In this document: piece by piece, positions 53,090-62,636 of the stretch | Position numbering within the stretch: position 1 is the stretch's first letter | Layout of the letters: every line of letters begins with the position of its first letter | Assembly (NCBI GenBank): GCA_012960755.1 | Contig: DUAT01000072.1 | Coordinates: 67,547-131,546 of the forward strand | DNA: 64,000 nt | Direction of reading: 5' to 3' | DNA from: Gammaproteobacteria bacterium | GTDB lineage: Bacteria; Pseudomonadota; Gammaproteobacteria; Pseudomonadales; Azotimanducaceae_A | The notes under the pieces: model-generated | The model's input: the letters and a program-made list of their open reading frames with translations, nothing else | The model's database searches: none | What the model was told of the DNA's origin: nothing | Program-made: the position numbers and the translations under genes

Positions 53090-54035
53090 ACTATTCAATC
53101 AACACAATAAGACACTGGTGACAATCACCAGCGTTGTACTCGTGATACTAATGAGTCTGATAATCGCAAAAGCAGTCTTGTTCTTTGTCGAGGCAAGTGT
53201 GGACAACCAGATAACCCCGGGACAAAATATTGCTCAGCCCAACAAAACCGCTAACAGCCAGGAAAATTACGGTCTGGGGCAATTGAATCTATTCGGTTCA
53301 GTTGAAGAAAGAGCCGCTCCCGTCGTCGTTGATGCGCCAAAAACCAGCCTGAACCTGGAACTCCAGGGCATTTTCACAAACAAAAATCCAACGCTTTCGA
53401 GCGCGATTGTTGCGCAGAAAGGTAAAAGTGGTGAATTGTTCAAAATCGGTGACCAGCTTCCCGGAAACGCCATTCTCAACGCGGTACTCGATGACCATAT
53501 TCTTCTCAAGAGAGGTTCAAGAATCGAAAAACTTACGTTTCCTGACAGCTCTCTGAGCCAGTTCTCAACCCCGTGGACTCAGCGCTCGAACAGCCGAGGA
53601 CGGAACTCCACTACACAACCGTCAAACTCAGCTCGATTACAAGAGGTGAGAGACAGAATCGCGAAGCGATCAGAAGAAATTGCCAGGAACCGAAGCAGCA
53701 GCAAGGCTCGAGGAGCTGACTTCAGAAAAGAGATCAACGCATACCAGGAACGGCTCGACTCGGATCCCCAGTCAGTCCTCAATGAGTTAGGCATTGTCCC
53801 TGTTAGCAAAAGCGATTCGAAAGGTTATCAAATAGACTCAAAAATCTCCCAGACGTTCTTGCGGCAAGCCGGACTCAGGCAAGGGGACGTCATCCTGTCC
53901 GTGAACAGCCGCCCCGTGGGCAATATTTCCAATGACAAGGCACTTATCAGCCAGGCTATCGCTGCAAAAAAAGTTCGCGTTGAAGTTCAACGCGACAGCA
54001 GGCGATTTTTTATTACCGTCCCCATTCCACAGTAG
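53076..54035 (+). CDS. gspC: Type II secretion system protein GspC
   Basis: A 319-residue inner-membrane protein: short cytoplasmic tail, one membrane helix (about 17-39), the homology region that binds GspD (about 70-160, with FGSVEERAAPVVVDAPKTSL and LNLELQGIFT), a Ser/Arg-rich linker (about 170-215) and a C-terminal PDZ domain (about 240-319; LRQAGLRQGDVILSVNSRPV). It links the inner-membrane platform to the secretin. I chose TTG at 53076 because GGAG stands just upstream; longer in-frame starts lie inside gspN. Confidence 0.9.
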   Translation: MSTIELFNQHNKTLVTITSVVLVILMSLIIAKAVLFFVEASVDNQITPGQNIAQPNKTANSQENYGLGQLNLFGSVEERAAPVVVDAPKTSLNLELQGIFTNKNPTLSSAIVAQKGKSGELFKIGDQLPGNAILNAVLDDHILLKRGSRIEKLTFPDSSLSQFSTPWTQRSNSRGRNSTTQPSNSARLQEVRDRIAKRSEEIARNRSSSKARGADFRKEINAYQERLDSDPQSVLNELGIVPVSKSDSKGYQIDSKISQTFLRQAGLRQGDVILSVNSRPVGNISNDKALISQAIAAKKVRVEVQRDSRRFFITVPIPQ

Positions 54036-54054
54036 CCCAGCGGATTAGGGTAAC

Positions 54055-55977
54055 ATGGCATATTTCTTACGAGGTCAGTTAAGTTTGCTTATGTGTCAAT
54101 TTCGGTGCTGGTTACTTCTAAGTCTCCTGATCATTGCATTTCCCAATGCCAGTGCCCAGGACGACAGTACCTGGAAGATTAATCTTAAAAACGCTGACAT
54201 CCGGGAGTTTACAACCCAGGTTTCAGCCATCACTGGCAAAAGTTTCATCATTGACCCCAGGGTAAAAGCACCGAATGTCACGGTGATATCCAATATTGAG
54301 ATGAACAAGGATGCGATCTATGAACTGTACCTGAGTGTCTTGCGAGTGCATGGCTATGCGGCTGTCACATCCGGAGGTGTCATTAAGATCATTCAGCAGG
54401 TGCTTGCCAAGCAAAGCGGGAATCCCCTCGACTTTGACTCGGCCATCAGGGGTGAAGAACTGGTCACCCAGGTGATTCCGGTGAGGAATTCCCCCTCAAC
54501 AGAGCTGGTCAAGATATTGCGACCCATGGTGCCCCAGTACGCAGTCATTGCCCCGCTGTCCCAGCCTAATGTCCTGATCGTCAGTGATCACGCCAGCAAC
54601 ATCGCCCGGCTAACCGAGATAGTGGCCAAGATAGATATCGCTGACTCAACCAATGTAAAGATCGTGCCTCTGAAGGAAGCCTGGGTCGAGGATATGGTGG
54701 CATTACTGGAAAAACTGGCCCCGGAACAAATCGGTAAAGGTGCCAAAGGACCCAATCGAGTCACGATTGTCGCCAGTGAACGCACCAACAGCCTCGTGAT
54801 CAAAGCGGAACCACAAACCATGAGCAGGATTGAGTCTCTGATCACCGATCTGGATGTCCCGGCGAACCGGGCGGGTACCATTCAGGTCGTTCGCCTTGCC
54901 CATTCCGATGCCACCCAGCTGGCAGACATACTCAAAAACCTGGTCACTGATTCGAGCGCCGGTGACAAGTCCAGTCAGAATATTAAAACAAATATTCAGG
55001 CTGATGCCGCCTTGAACGCCCTGATCATCAAAGCCGACCCGACGACCATGGCTGAACTGAAAGATATTATCAGTCGGCTTGATGTCCGACGCTTGCAAGT
55101 CATGATTGAAGCGGTGATTGTGGAGGTCAGTGAAAAGTTCAGCCGGGACCTTGGAACAGAGCTGGTGGTCGGTAATAATTCCGGCAGCACCATACCCCTG
55201 GCAGCCACAGCGCCATCTGGCACCCTGACGTCCATTATCCGCGCCATTGCGACCCAAGACTCAGCGAATGTGAATCTCGGCACCGACCCAACCATCATTG
55301 GCGGTAAAAGGAGCACCTCAGGTACCAGCTTTGCTTTTCTTATCAGCGCACTGCAGGAAACCGGTGAGGTGAACTTGTTATCGACGCCCAGCATCACCAC
55401 CATGGACAACGAGGAAGCCAAAATTGTTGTCGGTCAAAGCGTGCCTTTTAGAACCGGTTCTTCAGCCACGGGTAGTGGTGGACTTATAAACCCCTTCACG
55501 ACCATCGAAAGGGAAGACGTCGGGTTGACCCTGCAAGTCACTCCGCACATCCATGATGGTCAGCTGATTCGCCTCGAAATTTACCAGGAAGTATCTGAAG
55601 TGGATGACAGTGGTATCACCATCGGTACTACCGGTGCGTCAGATATCATCACTAACAAACGTACAATTGAAACCACAGTGCTGGTGGACGATGGCGACGT
55701 CATCGTTCTTGGAGGTCTTATCAGGGACAGATCGATTGAGGGCGAAAGTGGTGTACCGTTGCTGATGAATATTCCGTTTCTCGGCTATCTCTTCAAGAGA
55801 ACCACACATTCCAACGAGAAGCAAAATCTGCTGGTCTTTATGCGCCCAACGGTTTTAGCTACCAGCAAGTCCATCATCGAACAGACAAAGCGCAAGTATA
55901 CCGGTATATGGGAGGTCGAGATCACCGGACGCGATCCTCTTGACGCCATAAGCGATCTTTTCGATGGCAAGCATTAG
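54055..55977 (+). CDS. gspD: Type II secretion system secretin GspD
   Basis: A 640-residue outer-membrane secretin. Signal peptide (about 1-34), N0 domain (WKINLKNADIREFTTQVSAITGKSFIIDP), three N1-N3 ring domains with repeated RLxxI/VxxID segments, then the secretin core (about 360-600) with VGQSVPFRTGS and the VPLLMNIPFLGYLFK end motif. It forms the gate through which folded exoproteins leave. The stop overlaps the plsB start by 14 bp. Only gspN, gspC and gspD are here; gspE to gspM must lie elsewhere. Confidence 0.95.
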   Translation: MAYFLRGQLSLLMCQFRCWLLLSLLIIAFPNASAQDDSTWKINLKNADIREFTTQVSAITGKSFIIDPRVKAPNVTVISNIEMNKDAIYELYLSVLRVHGYAAVTSGGVIKIIQQVLAKQSGNPLDFDSAIRGEELVTQVIPVRNSPSTELVKILRPMVPQYAVIAPLSQPNVLIVSDHASNIARLTEIVAKIDIADSTNVKIVPLKEAWVEDMVALLEKLAPEQIGKGAKGPNRVTIVASERTNSLVIKAEPQTMSRIESLITDLDVPANRAGTIQVVRLAHSDATQLADILKNLVTDSSAGDKSSQNIKTNIQADAALNALIIKADPTTMAELKDIISRLDVRRLQVMIEAVIVEVSEKFSRDLGTELVVGNNSGSTIPLAATAPSGTLTSIIRAIATQDSANVNLGTDPTIIGGKRSTSGTSFAFLISALQETGEVNLLSTPSITTMDNEEAKIVVGQSVPFRTGSSATGSGGLINPFTTIEREDVGLTLQVTPHIHDGQLIRLEIYQEVSEVDDSGITIGTTGASDIITNKRTIETTVLVDDGDVIVLGGLIRDRSIEGESGVPLLMNIPFLGYLFKRTTHSNEKQNLLVFMRPTVLATSKSIIEQTKRKYTGIWEVEITGRDPLDAISDLFDGKH

Positions 55978-58564
55978 ACATGTTATTGTTGCGAGTGCAG
56001 AAAGAAAAACGGGCATAACCACGATGCTGGCTAAGCTGAGGTCATTTCAATTTAGCGTGGCTCGCAGCATTTTGTTTACCTGGATTCGGCCTACCATTCT
56101 TGGCTGCAATAGAAACCATCTCGAACTCCAGGCCGACGACATCGTCTGTTATGTCATGCCTTTCAAGTCTACAGCAGATCTGCTGGTGTTGGACCAGGCC
56201 TGCCGCAACAGCGAGCTACCGAGACCTATCGAGCCGATCAGTGACATCGAGTCACGCGCGTTCTTTTTCCTCGGTCACACGGAGGGCAGGATGGGTAGAA
56301 AAACCCTCCGGCAACAATCTGCCCGCATGGGGCGTTTACTCGAACATCAATCCAGTCTGGCTACCTCTGTCAAGATTGTCCCGGTTTCGTTTTTTTGGGG
56401 GCACCAGCCTGATCGCGAAAAATCCATCTTCAAACTATTGTTCTCCGATAACTGGACCGTCACCAGCCGCTTCAAGAAGTTGTTAGCTACCCTGTTTCAT
56501 CCTAATCACATCCTGGTCCAGTTCAGCAAACCTGTAAGCCTCCAGGAACTCACAGCCGGTGTTACAGATCCTGAAAAACAAAGGAGAAAGCTGCACCGAT
56601 TGCTGAGAGTTCATTTCAATCGGCAACGACAGGCAATTATTGGCCCCGATCTTTCCCATCGCCGAACACTGATCAACTCCATGCTCACAAGTCCAGCGGT
56701 GCTGCAAGCCATTGAAGAAGAAGCCCGGGAAGAGGATAAGACCCAGCAGCAACTCGAAAAGAAAGCCATGGCCTACGCCAATGAAATTGCTTCACATCAA
56801 TCCTATCGGGTCATCCGGTTTTTCTACGGATTGCTGCGATGGCTGTGGAACAAACTTTATGAGGGTATCGAAGTAAGCCACATCGACACCGCAAAACAGC
56901 TGGCGGAGTCCCATGAGGTCGTTTACATTCCCTGTCATCGGAGCCATATCGACTACCTGCTGCTATCCTACGTTTTATATTTAAACGGCCTGACGCCCCC
57001 TCACATAGCAGCTGGAGAGAACCTGAACCTACCGGTTGTAGGCCCGTTGTTAAGAAGAGCTGGTGCGTTCTTCATGCGCCGAAGTTTTGCCGGTGACGCC
57101 CTCTACAGAGCAGTTTTTGACGAATACATACACCTGATGTTTACCCGGGGATACTCGGTTGAGTACTTTATCGAAGGGGGCCGTAGCCGTACCGGACGGA
57201 CCCTCGCACCCAGAACGGGTATGCTCAGTATGACGGCTCGCAGCTTTCAGCGGGATTCATCAAAACCAATTGCATTTCTACCGGTGTATTTTGGATATGA
57301 ACGTATTTTGGAGGCATCGACTTACCTGGCCGAACTCACGGGGAAGTCGAAGAAGAAAGAATCCATCTTTGATATATTTGGAATATTCCGCACATTCAAG
57401 CATGCCTTTGGCAAGGTGGCCGTGAGTTTTGGAAATCCGGTAGAACTGGACAAGTTTCTTGATCAGCATCTGCCGGGTTGGGACAATCAGACCAGCGGAT
57501 CTCCGGCAGATGACGCAAACTTTTCCCGGGCCTGCTCCACACTTTCCATATTGCTTGCCTCACGAATTAATGATGCGGTAACCGTAAACCCGGTAAATCT
57601 GGTCGCTACCGCTATTTTGTGTACTCCAAGGCAAACCATCGAACAACATCGACTGGAGAGTCAGGTTAATGTACTCAGGACCTTAGCGCGTGCGACAAAC
57701 GCTGGTACGGCGGTGACACAACTCAACTGCAAGGACATCATCAGCCAGGCTGAAAAAATTACCGGCATCGAGAGAAATCAGCACAAATTCGGTGACATTT
57801 TACGTGCGCCAGCAGAAATGGCTGTATTTCTGACCTACTATAGAAATAACACGGTCCATGTATTTATTCTCGCCTCCCTGATCGCCCGGGTCGTCCAGTT
57901 CGAAACGACCGTTACAACAACAGAGATCTGCCGGGTCTGTGAGGGTTTGTACCCCTATCTCCAGTCAGAACTCTACCTGAGTTGCGATGCAGGTGACATT
58001 CCCAACCGGTGTATTCAAACACTGGATATCATGTCAACACTAGATCTGCTTAGCATTGAAAACGACGGTGTCCTGGCACCCGCACCAACAACGGATGAGT
58101 ACGCCAGCCTGATGGAGCTTGGGGGAATCGTAGAGCCCACCCTGGAACGATTTCATATTGTCATCGCCCTGTTGCAGAAATTCTCACAACAAAGTAAGCA
58201 GCCGGACTCTTTTGAAGAGACTTTTGAAGAGAGGTTTGAAGATAAGTTTCAGGGGAAGCAGCAATCAAAGCAGGTTCTGGAAAAATCTGCTGCAAGCATT
58301 GCGCATCAACTGTCCGCAATCTACCGCATCAATTCTCCCGAATTTTTTGACCAGTCTTTATTCGCCCGGTTTATCTCTACCTTAAGTGATCAGGATGGCA
58401 TAGTAACTGAGGGCAACAAAATCTCACCAGGACCAGGTCTGGAACCCTTGAATTTACAGATAGAGAAGTTTCTCGACAACGATGTTCGATACAACGTCAT
58501 GAAGATCATCAGCCAGATGGATTCAAAAAGACATCAAAGCGATTCGATTTCGCAGACAAGCTGA
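55964..58564 (+). CDS. plsB: Glycerol-3-phosphate acyltransferase PlsB
   Basis: A membrane-associated acyltransferase of up to 866 residues that makes lysophosphatidate, the first step of phospholipid synthesis. The HX4D motif is HRSHID (about 325-330); the glycerol-phosphate site motifs GAFFMRRSF and FIEGGRSRTGR follow. An ATG at 56024 (codon 21, MLAKLRSF) gives a more usual N-terminus. The protein is longer than the 807-residue Escherichia coli enzyme; a low-complexity stretch with repeated FEE/FED units (about 746-765) explains part of it. The end overlaps rsmJ on the other strand by 56 bp. Confidence 0.94.
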   Translation: MASIRHVIVASAERKTGITTMLAKLRSFQFSVARSILFTWIRPTILGCNRNHLELQADDIVCYVMPFKSTADLLVLDQACRNSELPRPIEPISDIESRAFFFLGHTEGRMGRKTLRQQSARMGRLLEHQSSLATSVKIVPVSFFWGHQPDREKSIFKLLFSDNWTVTSRFKKLLATLFHPNHILVQFSKPVSLQELTAGVTDPEKQRRKLHRLLRVHFNRQRQAIIGPDLSHRRTLINSMLTSPAVLQAIEEEAREEDKTQQQLEKKAMAYANEIASHQSYRVIRFFYGLLRWLWNKLYEGIEVSHIDTAKQLAESHEVVYIPCHRSHIDYLLLSYVLYLNGLTPPHIAAGENLNLPVVGPLLRRAGAFFMRRSFAGDALYRAVFDEYIHLMFTRGYSVEYFIEGGRSRTGRTLAPRTGMLSMTARSFQRDSSKPIAFLPVYFGYERILEASTYLAELTGKSKKKESIFDIFGIFRTFKHAFGKVAVSFGNPVELDKFLDQHLPGWDNQTSGSPADDANFSRACSTLSILLASRINDAVTVNPVNLVATAILCTPRQTIEQHRLESQVNVLRTLARATNAGTAVTQLNCKDIISQAEKITGIERNQHKFGDILRAPAEMAVFLTYYRNNTVHVFILASLIARVVQFETTVTTTEICRVCEGLYPYLQSELYLSCDAGDIPNRCIQTLDIMSTLDLLSIENDGVLAPAPTTDEYASLMELGGIVEPTLERFHIVIALLQKFSQQSKQPDSFEETFEERFEDKFQGKQQSKQVLEKSAASIAHQLSAIYRINSPEFFDQSLFARFISTLSDQDGIVTEGNKISPGPGLEPLNLQIEKFLDNDVRYNVMKIISQMDSKRHQSDSISQTS

Positions 58565-59153
58565 ATGCAGGCTTAAAGTCGCCAAATCCTGCTCCGGAGA
58601 TCGGGCGTTTTACGACAACCCTTGGGCATCGGGATTGCAGAGCCAATCGCACCAACTCACTGGCGTCTTCGTCCTTACCGATAAATTTCTGCAGGATCTG
58701 CATCCCACCCTTCACCCGGGCACTTTTCCTTCTCGACGGGAACATCGGGTCAATGAATACCACATCCGGCGCTTCGACAATATTCTGCAAGTAATTGACG
58801 GCATCATTCTTAATCAGCTTCATCCGTGCGGTTATTTCCCTCACTTCGCCACTGGCTGAGGTCAGGGCTTGTTCAAGCAGCATCGCTACGACCGTGGAAC
58901 GCTCGAACAGTGTCACTTCACAACCTTCACTCGCCATCAGGAAACTGTCGATACCCAACCCTGCAGTGCAGTCCCAGACCGTTAACCCCGGCCGCGCGCC
59001 GACTGCCTTTAGCAGCAATTCCTTCTTACCGCCATGGTACCGGCGATAGTGGAGTTCAGAGGATAGAAAGTCGACCCTGAGAGGATGTTGGGAAACAAGC
59101 ACATCCTTTATTCCGTAGCCATATTCATCCTTTACAAGTACGAATCTGCTCAT
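58509..59153 (-). CDS. rsmJ: 16S rRNA (guanine1516-N2)-methyltransferase
   Basis: A 214-residue SAM-dependent methyltransferase. Motif I is WDCTAGLGIDSFLMA (about 60-74) and the catalytic motif is FIDPMFPSR (about 134-142), both typical of RsmJ. The HYRRYHGGKKELLLKAVG segment is conserved in the family. It acts on m2G1516 of the 30S subunit. It overlaps tsaB by 4 bp and the 3' end of plsB, convergently, by 56 bp. Confidence 0.94.
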   Translation of the reverse strand: MSRFVLVKDEYGYGIKDVLVSQHPLRVDFLSSELHYRRYHGGKKELLLKAVGARPGLTVWDCTAGLGIDSFLMASEGCEVTLFERSTVVAMLLEQALTSASGEVREITARMKLIKNDAVNYLQNIVEAPDVVFIDPMFPSRRKSARVKGGMQILQKFIGKDEDASELVRLALQSRCPRVVVKRPISGAGFGDFKPAFSLSAKSNRFDVFLNPSG

Positions 59154-59833
59154 TGCCGGGGTTTCGCACTTGCAACCTGTTCGCGCAGGTATTCGGGCCT
59201 GGCTTGTTGAGCTGATACTGAAAGACCACGATTGTGCCGATCAAGTCCCTGATCAACCAGATCCCGTCCCGTTGGGTAAAAATTCGGGTAAATATCCCCA
59301 ACAGTAACCTGCACGCCCTGCTGCAACCGGGTCTTCAATTGCCAACCGCTACCGATACCTATCCAGTTTTTATTCTTCTCCTGCTTCGGCACTTCATCAG
59401 CTTCGAACACGCCTTCTGTACCATTGCCGACGGCAAAGCCGTCTTTAATTGAATAAGAGCCAAAATAGACTTCCTGCTTGCGGGCGGTCAGTGCAACGAT
59501 ACTGTGCTTATGACCATTAACTCGAAAAGCATTTTGTGCCAGGCATGCCATACTCGAGATTCCCACCACGGGTATCTCGAGCCCGAAAGCAAGACCTTGA
59601 ACAACACCGATGCCGATCCTTAATCCGGTGAAGGAACCAGGACCCTGGCCAAACACGATCAGGTCCAGTTCGCTGTTTGCCAGCTTAGCTTCCGACAAGA
59701 GGCGAACAATTCGAGGCAGGATCACTTTGCTATGGGTACGCTCAACAATCTCGGCATCTTCAAAAAGCTGCCGGCCAGTTGAAACTGCAAGAACACAGGC
59801 ATTTGTCGATGTATCAATGGCAAGGACATTCAT
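59150..59833 (-). CDS. tsaB: tRNA threonylcarbamoyladenosine biosynthesis protein TsaB
   Basis: A 227-residue protein of the ASKHA fold: VLAIDTSTNACVLAV (about 3-17), HSKVILPRI and FGQGPGSFTGLRIGIGVVQGL. It is the non-catalytic partner of TsaD in the complex that makes t6A37 in ANN-reading tRNAs. It follows the helicase gene at 24 bp, on the same strand. Confidence 0.95.
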   Translation of the reverse strand: MNVLAIDTSTNACVLAVSTGRQLFEDAEIVERTHSKVILPRIVRLLSEAKLANSELDLIVFGQGPGSFTGLRIGIGVVQGLAFGLEIPVVGISSMACLAQNAFRVNGHKHSIVALTARKQEVYFGSYSIKDGFAVGNGTEGVFEADEVPKQEKNKNWIGIGSGWQLKTRLQQGVQVTVGDIYPNFYPTGRDLVDQGLDRHNRGLSVSAQQARPEYLREQVASAKPRQ

Positions 59834-59857
59834 GGGAATTTCTTAGGGAACCTCTGA

Positions 59858-61786
59858 TTAAGATAAGTTCATCATGTAGTCAACGGCCTGTTGCTGGCTT
59901 TGTATCCACTTCATTTGGGGTAAACTCTGTTTTAGTATTTTACCGTAGCTTCGGGTGTTTATTCTTGTATCTCCCAGAACAAACAGCCCGCGGTCCGACT
60001 CCTGCCGAATTAGCCGTCCAAACCCCTGTTTCAAGGAAATTGCCGCTTCTGGCAGGGTGTATTTTCTAAAACCATTTTCACCGGATGATTCAATGGCGCG
60101 CAGTTGCGCCTGAACCATGGGATTATCTGGGCTTGAAAAAGGTAACTTATCAATCACCAGGCAACGTAAATCGGCACCTTTGACATCGACTCCCTCCCAA
60201 AAGCTCTGGGTTGCCAGCAACACGCAACGTGGTATTTCCCGGAATTTTTGCAACAACAACTTTTTTGGCATCGCGCCCTGTTGCAGAAAAACAATGTCGG
60301 CTTCCTGCTGTAACAGTTCAGCCGCCAACCTCAATGCCCGATGACTGGTAAAAAGGAAAAAGGTTCGGCCGCTAGATGCCCTGATTAAGGGGAGTGTCGC
60401 CGCCAACAAGCCTTGAGTGTGACTGTCATTACCGGGATCAGCCAGATGCTCGGGCACATAGACCTGCACCTGCTGCAAGAAGTCAAACGGAGATTCAAAC
60501 TTCTTTTCAACCACGTTGCCGATACCAAGTGAGGCTCTAAAGTGATCAAAAGATTCAGCAACGGACAAGGTGGCGGAAACAAACAGCCAGCTTCGGTTGG
60601 CATCTTCAATCAGTGGAGCCAGATGTTGCGCGATGTTAATCGGGGAAAGATGTATCATGAACCCGGACCGTCCCCCGTCAAATACCTGCCTGTCGATCCA
60701 GTGCGCATATCCATCATCACCATCACGACCCTCCGTTAACAAGGTAAATAAATCCGCCAGCCTCATGGCCCGTAAGTAACAGTTGCTGAATCCTGCACTT
60801 CGAACCGAAGTATGTTGTAGATGTCGAATAAGGTTGGCTAGTGTCACATCAACATCTTCGAGAGCATCCCGGACACTGGACTTATGTAACAACTGGTCAA
60901 GAGTCAGCTCAGGCACGTCGAACGTTCCCACCAGATCTTTAACCGATGCTTCAGCCAACCGTGCCCGGCGGATTAACTCCGGGTCATCATTTCCAAAAAG
61001 ACCCTGTTCTGCCAATACATCGCGAACCAGTTCGAGCAGTTGCCAGGTACTGATCCGCTCTCCAAAAAACGTTCGGGCAACGTCGGGAACCTGGTGGGCT
61101 TCGTCAACAATGATCAGTTCCGCTGACCGCAGCAGCGGACTCAGGGAATCTTCTTTCATCGCTGCATCAGCAAACAGAATGTGATGGTTAACCACCACCA
61201 GGTCAGCTGAATTTGCCTGGGCTCTCGCCCTGTAAACCGGACATTCATCAAAAAAATTACACTCCGATCCCAGGCAGTTGTCTGTGGTACTGGTAACCAG
61301 TGAGACGACCTTACCGGCGCCACCTGCATCAAGTAACTCCGTTAGATCACCAGTTCTGGTTTGCTGTGACCAATCACTAACCCTGACCAACTCATCAAGT
61401 ACCGCACTCCCAACATGCCTGTTGATGCTGGTGAGGTTTTTATGCAGCCTGTGTGGGCACAAATAGTTTGCCCTGCCTTTTAAAAGCGCTGTTTTTATGC
61501 CAGGTTTGCGATTGACCAGCGGTATGTCCTGATAGAAAAGTTGATCCTGGAGATTTTTGGTGCCCGTGGAAATAATTATCCGTTTACCGGAAGCGATGGC
61601 AGGCAACAGGTAGGCAAAGGTTTTTCCCGTGCCGGTGCCTGCTTCAATGATTCCATGACCGGGTCCGTTTATCACCTCTTCAATCAGCGCCGCCATCTCC
61701 ATTTGTGATGGCCGGACGACGAAGTCAGGTATTTTTTTAGCCAGCTCACTGTTTACAGTAAGCGGTTCGAATCTGATTTTTGTCAA
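59858..61786 (-). CDS. yoaA: ATP-dependent DNA helicase of the DinG/YoaA (XPD-like) family
   Basis: A 642-residue superfamily 2 helicase. Walker A AGTGTGKT at 49-56; Walker B VDEAH at 227-231; the C-terminal QGFGRLIRQESDRG is motif VI. Cys110, Cys171, Cys176 and Cys182 are spaced as iron-sulfur ligands of XPD-like enzymes. Length and pairing with tsaB fit YoaA rather than the longer DinG. It unwinds damaged or stalled replication DNA. No LexA box was seen upstream. Confidence 0.9.
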   Translation of the reverse strand: MTKIRFEPLTVNSELAKKIPDFVVRPSQMEMAALIEEVINGPGHGIIEAGTGTGKTFAYLLPAIASGKRIIISTGTKNLQDQLFYQDIPLVNRKPGIKTALLKGRANYLCPHRLHKNLTSINRHVGSAVLDELVRVSDWSQQTRTGDLTELLDAGGAGKVVSLVTSTTDNCLGSECNFFDECPVYRARAQANSADLVVVNHHILFADAAMKEDSLSPLLRSAELIIVDEAHQVPDVARTFFGERISTWQLLELVRDVLAEQGLFGNDDPELIRRARLAEASVKDLVGTFDVPELTLDQLLHKSSVRDALEDVDVTLANLIRHLQHTSVRSAGFSNCYLRAMRLADLFTLLTEGRDGDDGYAHWIDRQVFDGGRSGFMIHLSPINIAQHLAPLIEDANRSWLFVSATLSVAESFDHFRASLGIGNVVEKKFESPFDFLQQVQVYVPEHLADPGNDSHTQGLLAATLPLIRASSGRTFFLFTSHRALRLAAELLQQEADIVFLQQGAMPKKLLLQKFREIPRCVLLATQSFWEGVDVKGADLRCLVIDKLPFSSPDNPMVQAQLRAIESSGENGFRKYTLPEAAISLKQGFGRLIRQESDRGLFVLGDTRINTRSYGKILKQSLPQMKWIQSQQQAVDYMMNLS

Positions 61787-61860
61787 ACTTAACCTATTTT
61801 TTTTCTCTTTAGACCGGGTGATAAACGGTTACAATGCGTCACAGATCCACTTTGTGAAAG

Positions 61861-61929
61861 CAGAGCCAATTCATCAAAGCAGAGCCAATTCATCAAAGCA
61901 GAGCCAATTCATCAAAGCAGAGCCAATTC
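61861..61929. repeat. 19-bp tandem repeat between the helicase gene and mobA
   Basis: CAGAGCCAATTCATCAAAG occurs at 61861-61879, 61880-61898 and 61899-61917 without change, followed by 12 bases of a fourth unit. It lies in the divergent spacer, 40 bp before the mobA start, and probably within or next to the mobA promoter. Confidence 0.95.
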
Positions 61930-61968
61930 GATGTTAACCTTTCTCACACGACGAAAGAATTCACCAAC

Positions 61969-62547
61969 ATGAATAACAATGTTACTGCCATTTTACTTGC
62001 CGGTGGCCAGGGACGTCGAATGAAAAATCAGGATAAGGGTCTGGTCGAATTTGATGGAATACCACTCATCCAACATGTACTCACGAGGATCCGTCCACAA
62101 GTTGAGACCATTGTGATCAGTTGTAACAGAAACATTGATCAGTATGAAAAATTCGGCTTCCCGGTTGTTACAGATTCCCTTCCTGATTACCCCGGTCCTT
62201 TGGCGGGTATACTATGTGCCGCTGGCAGAGTTACCACGCCAGTTTGTTTCATCGTCCCTACCGATATGCCTTTTCTGCCCATGAATATAGTCTCCCTATT
62301 ACTCGACAATATGGATACCCATCAGGCAGTTACAGCAGAAGCCAACGGTAAACTTGAACCTCTGGTATCACTGGTGCTGGTAAGCGCCCTACAGACTATT
62401 TCCGATTATCTGGCATCAGGCAGACATTCTGTAAAAGGATGGCTGCAGTTACTGGAAGGGATCGCAGTGCCTGTCAGGGAGACTGGCAGGGCTTTCGAGA
62501 ACATGAATTCACCCGGGGACTTATCTCGTAAAACCAAGGCCCCGTAA
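61969..62547 (+). CDS. mobA: Molybdenum cofactor guanylyltransferase MobA
   Basis: A 192-residue nucleotidyltransferase with the binding motif LLAGGQGRRM (about 9-18), a following DKGLVEFDG and the metal-site PTDMPFLP. It links GMP to molybdopterin to form the bis-guanine-dinucleotide cofactor of DMSO-reductase-family enzymes. It stands alone here, ending at a bidirectional terminator. Confidence 0.93.
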   Translation: MNNNVTAILLAGGQGRRMKNQDKGLVEFDGIPLIQHVLTRIRPQVETIVISCNRNIDQYEKFGFPVVTDSLPDYPGPLAGILCAAGRVTTPVCFIVPTDMPFLPMNIVSLLLDNMDTHQAVTAEANGKLEPLVSLVLVSALQTISDYLASGRHSVKGWLQLLEGIAVPVRETGRAFENMNSPGDLSRKTKAP

Positions 62548-62594
62548 ACCAAGGCCCCGGAAGATCCAAGGCTAAAACACAGTAAAAACCACTT

Positions 62595-62623
62595 AAAAGC
62601 CCTTAAATTAAGGGCTTTTTTTT
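62595..62623. terminator. Bidirectional rho-independent terminator
   Basis: AGCCCTTAA (62598-62606) and TTAAGGGCT (62608-62616) pair perfectly, with AAAA before and TTTTTTTT after. It serves both mobA (plus) and the lysine-rich gene (minus), which converge on it. Confidence 0.92.
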
Positions 62624-62636
62624 GCAGTTGCAGGTT

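Noticed and set aside
61787..61968. LexA box for the helicase gene
   Set aside because: No CTGT-N8-ACAG-like palindrome was found in this spacer, unlike at recA.
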